Source of the DNA: Halosimplex pelagicum
GTDB lineage: Archaea > Halobacteriota > Halobacteria > Halobacteriales > Haloarculaceae
DNA: 64,000 bases
Direction: 5' to 3'
Assembly: GCF_013415905.1 (NCBI RefSeq)
Contig: NZ_CP058909.1
Location: forward strand, 4,526,001-4,590,000
Position 1 is the stretch's first letter; each line of letters opens with the position of its first letter. The notes beneath the pieces are model-generated. The model worked only from the letters and a program-made list of their open reading frames with translations. It ran no database searches and was not told the DNA's origin. Positions 61,502 through 64,000 of this stretch are shown here, piece by piece. A program made the translations under genes and the position numbers.

Positions 61502-61503
61502 CA

Positions 61504-62307
61504 ATGAGTCTCGAACGCAAAGACGAACACGACCACGACGGCTGGATGGAGAGCCGTGACCTCACGGCTATCGAAGAGATCTACCTCACGGTGTTGCTGT
61601 GGCTCGACAGGCGCCTGCGCATCGTCGACTATCTGGAGATCCTTGAGAACATGTACTACAAGGTCAACTTCCAGATGCCCAAGAGCCACACCGAGCAGTA
61701 CAACCTGGACAACAAGTTCTGGTACTGGTACCCCCTCTACGCGCTGGGGTCGTTCTCGACGATCGCGTACGTCGTCGCGGCGATATCCGGCGCGTTGCTG
61801 GGGTTCTACTACGCGCCGGGCGCAGGGGCCTCCAACGGGACGCCGGATCTCGCGTACAACTCCATCACCTTCATCATGACCGAGTTGAACTTCGGGTTCT
61901 TCCTCCGGTCGCTGCACCGGTGGTCGGCGCAGGTGATGGTCGCGGCCGTGTTCCTGCACATGCTGCGTGTGTACTTCACGGGCGCGTACAAGGAACCGCG
62001 CGAACTCAACTGGATCATCGGCATCGTGCTCATCTCGCTGACGATGGTCTTCGGGTACACGGGCTACCTGCTCCCGTGGGACCAGCTGGCCTTCTGGGCC
62101 GGCCAGATCGGCGTCGAGATGAGCCTGTCGATACCACTCATCGGCGAGTGGGTGGCCCAGCTACTGTTCGGCGGGTTCACCCTGAGCCAGTCGACGGTCC
62201 AGCGGATGTACATCCTGCACGTGTTCGTGCTCCCGTTCGTCACGACCGGGATTATCGCCGTCCACATCGGCATCGTCTGGATGCAGGGCATCGCGGAACC
62301 CCACTGA
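61504..62307 (+). CDS. petB: Cytochrome b, N-terminal four-helix half (b6-type)
   Basis: A 267-residue membrane protein that holds two b haems. Histidine pairs are His138/His152 (SLHRW ... FLHML) and His239/His254 (YILHV ... IAVHIG). The spacings of 14 and 15 are those of cytochrome b6, not of mitochondrial cytochrome b. There is no cysteine in the region that binds haem c-n in b6f. The N-terminal 70 residues are polar. The C-terminal four-helix-less half is a separate gene, as in b6f. Confidence 0.93.
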   Translation: MSLERKDEHDHDGWMESRDLTAIEEIYLTVLLWLDRRLRIVDYLEILENMYYKVNFQMPKSHTEQYNLDNKFWYWYPLYALGSFSTIAYVVAAISGALLGFYYAPGAGASNGTPDLAYNSITFIMTELNFGFFLRSLHRWSAQVMVAAVFLHMLRVYFTGAYKEPRELNWIIGIVLISLTMVFGYTGYLLPWDQLAFWAGQIGVEMSLSIPLIGEWVAQLLFGGFTLSQSTVQRMYILHVFVLPFVTTGIIAVHIGIVWMQGIAEPH

Positions 62308-62311
62308 TACA

Positions 62312-63073
62312 ATGAGCGACAACGACAACAGCGAGGAAGTTCGCACCGACGGCACGGGTATCGTCCCGCCGGACGACGAGACCCCGACCTGGAGCGAGCG
62401 CAAGGCGCGCAAGCAGGGGCTCGCCCGGCTGACCTACGAGTACTTCGAGCGGTCGCGCCGCGAGGACCAGGACCTGCGCCAGCAGTCCTCTTACGTCGAG
62501 CGTGACGTGCTGGCGTTCCCGACGTGGCCCCACGAGATGATCCGCAACCTCGCGCTGACGAGCTTCTTCGTCGGCATGATCATCTTCCTCTCGGCGGCGC
62601 TGCCGCCCCACATCGGCCCGCCGGCCGACTCCTCGTCGACGCCGGCGATCATCCTGCCCGACTGGTACCTGTACTGGTCGTTCGGCCTGCTGAAGCTCGG
62701 CCCGCTCAACCCCGAGATCAGCCTGCTGGGCGGCCAGAAGTTGATGGCCGACCGCACCTACGGCGTCATCGCGAACCTCGTCGTCGTCGGCTTCGTCGCC
62801 ATCGTCCCCTTCCTCAACAAGGGGAGCGCGCGCCGGCCCGTCGAGCAGCCGTTCTGGTCGGCCGTCGGGGTCAGCGGCATCGTCTTCGCCTTCACGATCG
62901 CCGCGCTCTCGGTCAAGAACCTCATCCCGATGGACTCCCACCTCATCTTCGACCTGACCTTCATCCTCCCGGTCCTGGCGGCGTTCCTCAGTTACGCCGT
63001 CCTCCGGACGATGCGGGAGGGGTACATGTTCAACCTCAACCGCCGGTACTACCGCCTGCGGCCACCGAAGTAG
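62312..63073 (+). CDS. petD: Cytochrome b, C-terminal half (subunit IV-like)
   Basis: A 253-residue protein with three or four membrane helices and the quinol-site motif in the form PDWYLYW, where cytochrome bc complexes have PEWY. A polar N-terminal extension of about 65 residues precedes the conserved region. Helices lie at about 78-95, 155-170, 185-205 and 214-235. It follows petB by four bases and abuts the next start. Confidence 0.92.
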   Translation: MSDNDNSEEVRTDGTGIVPPDDETPTWSERKARKQGLARLTYEYFERSRREDQDLRQQSSYVERDVLAFPTWPHEMIRNLALTSFFVGMIIFLSAALPPHIGPPADSSSTPAIILPDWYLYWSFGLLKLGPLNPEISLLGGQKLMADRTYGVIANLVVVGFVAIVPFLNKGSARRPVEQPFWSAVGVSGIVFAFTIAALSVKNLIPMDSHLIFDLTFILPVLAAFLSYAVLRTMREGYMFNLNRRYYRLRPPK

Positions 63074-63529
63074 ATGAGCGACCCGTCCCGCTCCGGCGAC
63101 CCGACCGACGCGACCGCCGACGGGACGGACGACGCCGGTTCTCCCGACGCTGACGCCGATTCTCGCGATGCCGTCGCCGACTCCGCGTCCGCCAGCGACG
63201 GGTCCGCGGTCGAACCGTCCGCAGACGGCGAGAACGAGCCGACGGGCGCGCGCGGCCGCGACGTGGTCGTCCCCGACCCGGTGTACAAGCGGGTGACGGT
63301 CTTCTCGACGCTGTTCGCCGTGGCGGCGGTCGTCGGCGGTTTCCTGTTGCTCGACGTAGCGACCGACAGGGCGACGGCGGAGCTGTCGGAGGTCCAGCCG
63401 CTCGTCGCGCTGGCGGGCCTGGGGCTGATCGTCGTCGGCGCGGTCACCTACGCGTTCTCGACCCGATTCAGGGCCGACGGAATGGGAAACGCTAAAGACG
63501 AAACCGACGAAATATCCGATAATGGCTGA
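63074..63529 (+). CDS. bc-operon small membrane protein (DUF7315-like)
   Basis: A 151-residue protein: an acidic Asp/Ser/Ala-rich N-terminus (1-65), then two membrane helices (about 77-95 and 107-127). Its start directly follows the petD stop, and its end overlaps the next gene by eight bases. No cofactor site. Probably a complex-specific accessory protein of haloarchaea. Confidence 0.75.
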   Translation: MSDPSRSGDPTDATADGTDDAGSPDADADSRDAVADSASASDGSAVEPSADGENEPTGARGRDVVVPDPVYKRVTVFSTLFAVAAVVGGFLLLDVATDRATAELSEVQPLVALAGLGLIVVGAVTYAFSTRFRADGMGNAKDETDEISDNG

Positions 63530-63794
63530 CGAATTCGCGAAAGGGATGGCGGTCTTCTCGGCCGCGGGGCTGGCGTGGCTGACCCTCGCCGGCTGGTACC
63601 GCACGCCTAGCTTCGAGGGGAGCGGCGTCCAGCTGGTCGCCCCGGTCGAGGGCGTCAACACCGTCTACGGCGAGCTCGGCGTCGCGATCATGGACGTGAT
63701 GGCGTGGTTCGCGGTCTTCGGCGCGCTGACCTTCTGGGTGATCATCCCCGCCCTCGAAGAACTCCGGAGCGCCTACGCCGAGCGCTCGAACTGA
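63522..63794 (+). CDS. bc-operon small membrane protein (DUF7314-like)
   Basis: A 90-residue protein with two hydrophobic helices (about 6-24 and 52-75) joined by a polar loop (TPSFEGSGVQLVAPVEGVN). It is the last gene of the bc operon, overlapping the previous one by eight bases. The remaining 206 bases of the window hold no gene that I can see; an A/T-rich stretch at 63950-64000 could be a promoter of the next gene. Confidence 0.75.
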   Translation: MADEFAKGMAVFSAAGLAWLTLAGWYRTPSFEGSGVQLVAPVEGVNTVYGELGVAIMDVMAWFAVFGALTFWVIIPALEELRSAYAERSN

Positions 63795-64000
63795 CCGCAG
63801 TCGGATTCTCTCGGTTCGTTCGTCCCCGCGAGCGGCCGGACCGTGATCTCGTGTTGTTCGCATCTCGTCGAATTACCGGTCTCTCACCCGTTACTCCACC
63901 CCGCTCGGACTGTTCAGTGTGCATGCGCATCTTGCACCGTATTCTTCCCTGACTATTCGGTTAGCGGTGAAATCGCTATTAATATCACCTGTGGTGAATT

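Noticed and set aside
1..64000. Insertion sequences or prophage
   Set aside because: No transposase, integrase or phage structural gene is recognisable in the window.

Overview
The window comes from a haloarchaeon (class Halobacteria). Evidence: very high G+C, strongly acidic Asp/Glu-rich proteins, Tat-type signal peptides on secreted proteins, A/T-rich TATA boxes about 25-30 bases before many starts (leaderless mRNAs), a HalX response regulator, CheF, a full archaellum operon, GTP cyclohydrolase MptA, archaeal S17e and halocyanin. A family-level placement (perhaps Haloarculaceae) would be a guess.

Layout. 1-14.7 kb holds housekeeping and signalling genes: an acyl-CoA synthetase cut by the window edge, GNAT, NAD kinase, a KaiC-like ATPase with an FG-rich acidic tail, a 7TM histidine kinase, a 3-Cys ferredoxin, two UspA proteins, MptA, a HalX regulator, a fused siroheme decarboxylase, TrpD2 and a Tat lipoprotein. 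14.8-18.1 kb has a three-gene UxaA-family operon and a cyclophilin. 18.3-25.8 kb is a peptide-type ABC transporter operon whose binding protein appears circularly permuted. 26-28.7 kb has small haloarchaeal genes, tRNA-Leu(UAA) and a toxin-antitoxin-like pair. 28.7-49 kb is a motility island: cheB-cheA-cheR-HEAT-cheF on the minus strand; then cheW, a KaiC-like ATPase, a winged-helix protein, a small membrane protein, archaellin, an uncharacterised protein, cheY-cheC-cheD and arlCE-arlF-arlF2-arlG-arlH-arlI-arlJ on the plus strand. 49.4-55.7 kb has mixed genes (HMCES/YedK, S17e, Asd, SPFH protein, hydroxyacid dehydrogenase). 56.3-58.3 kb is an arsR/LMW-phosphatase/membrane-protein operon. 58.5-63.8 kb is a respiratory cytochrome bc operon with a membrane-anchored halocyanin, Rieske protein, split b6/IV-type cytochrome b and four small accessory membrane proteins.

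How it works together. The Che proteins form a sensory pathway (CheA to CheY, adaptation by CheB/CheR/CheC/CheD) coupled to the archaellum motor through CheF and ArlCE. The bc operon passes electrons from quinol through Rieske and cytochrome b to halocyanin, replacing a soluble cytochrome c. The siroheme decarboxylase fits the haem these cytochromes need.

Most unusual items: (1) a circularly permuted solute-binding protein; (2) two UxaA-family paralogues in one operon that have each lost the opposite half of the conserved active-site motifs; (3) two intergenic regions about 43 kb apart sharing a perfect 18-bp palindrome and a hairpin with a changed stem but constant tail; (4) a compact nested stem-loop element at 5870-5963; (5) an apparently leaderless 11-codon ORF overlapping the KaiC-like gene start. 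DUF numbers quoted below are from memory and should be checked.
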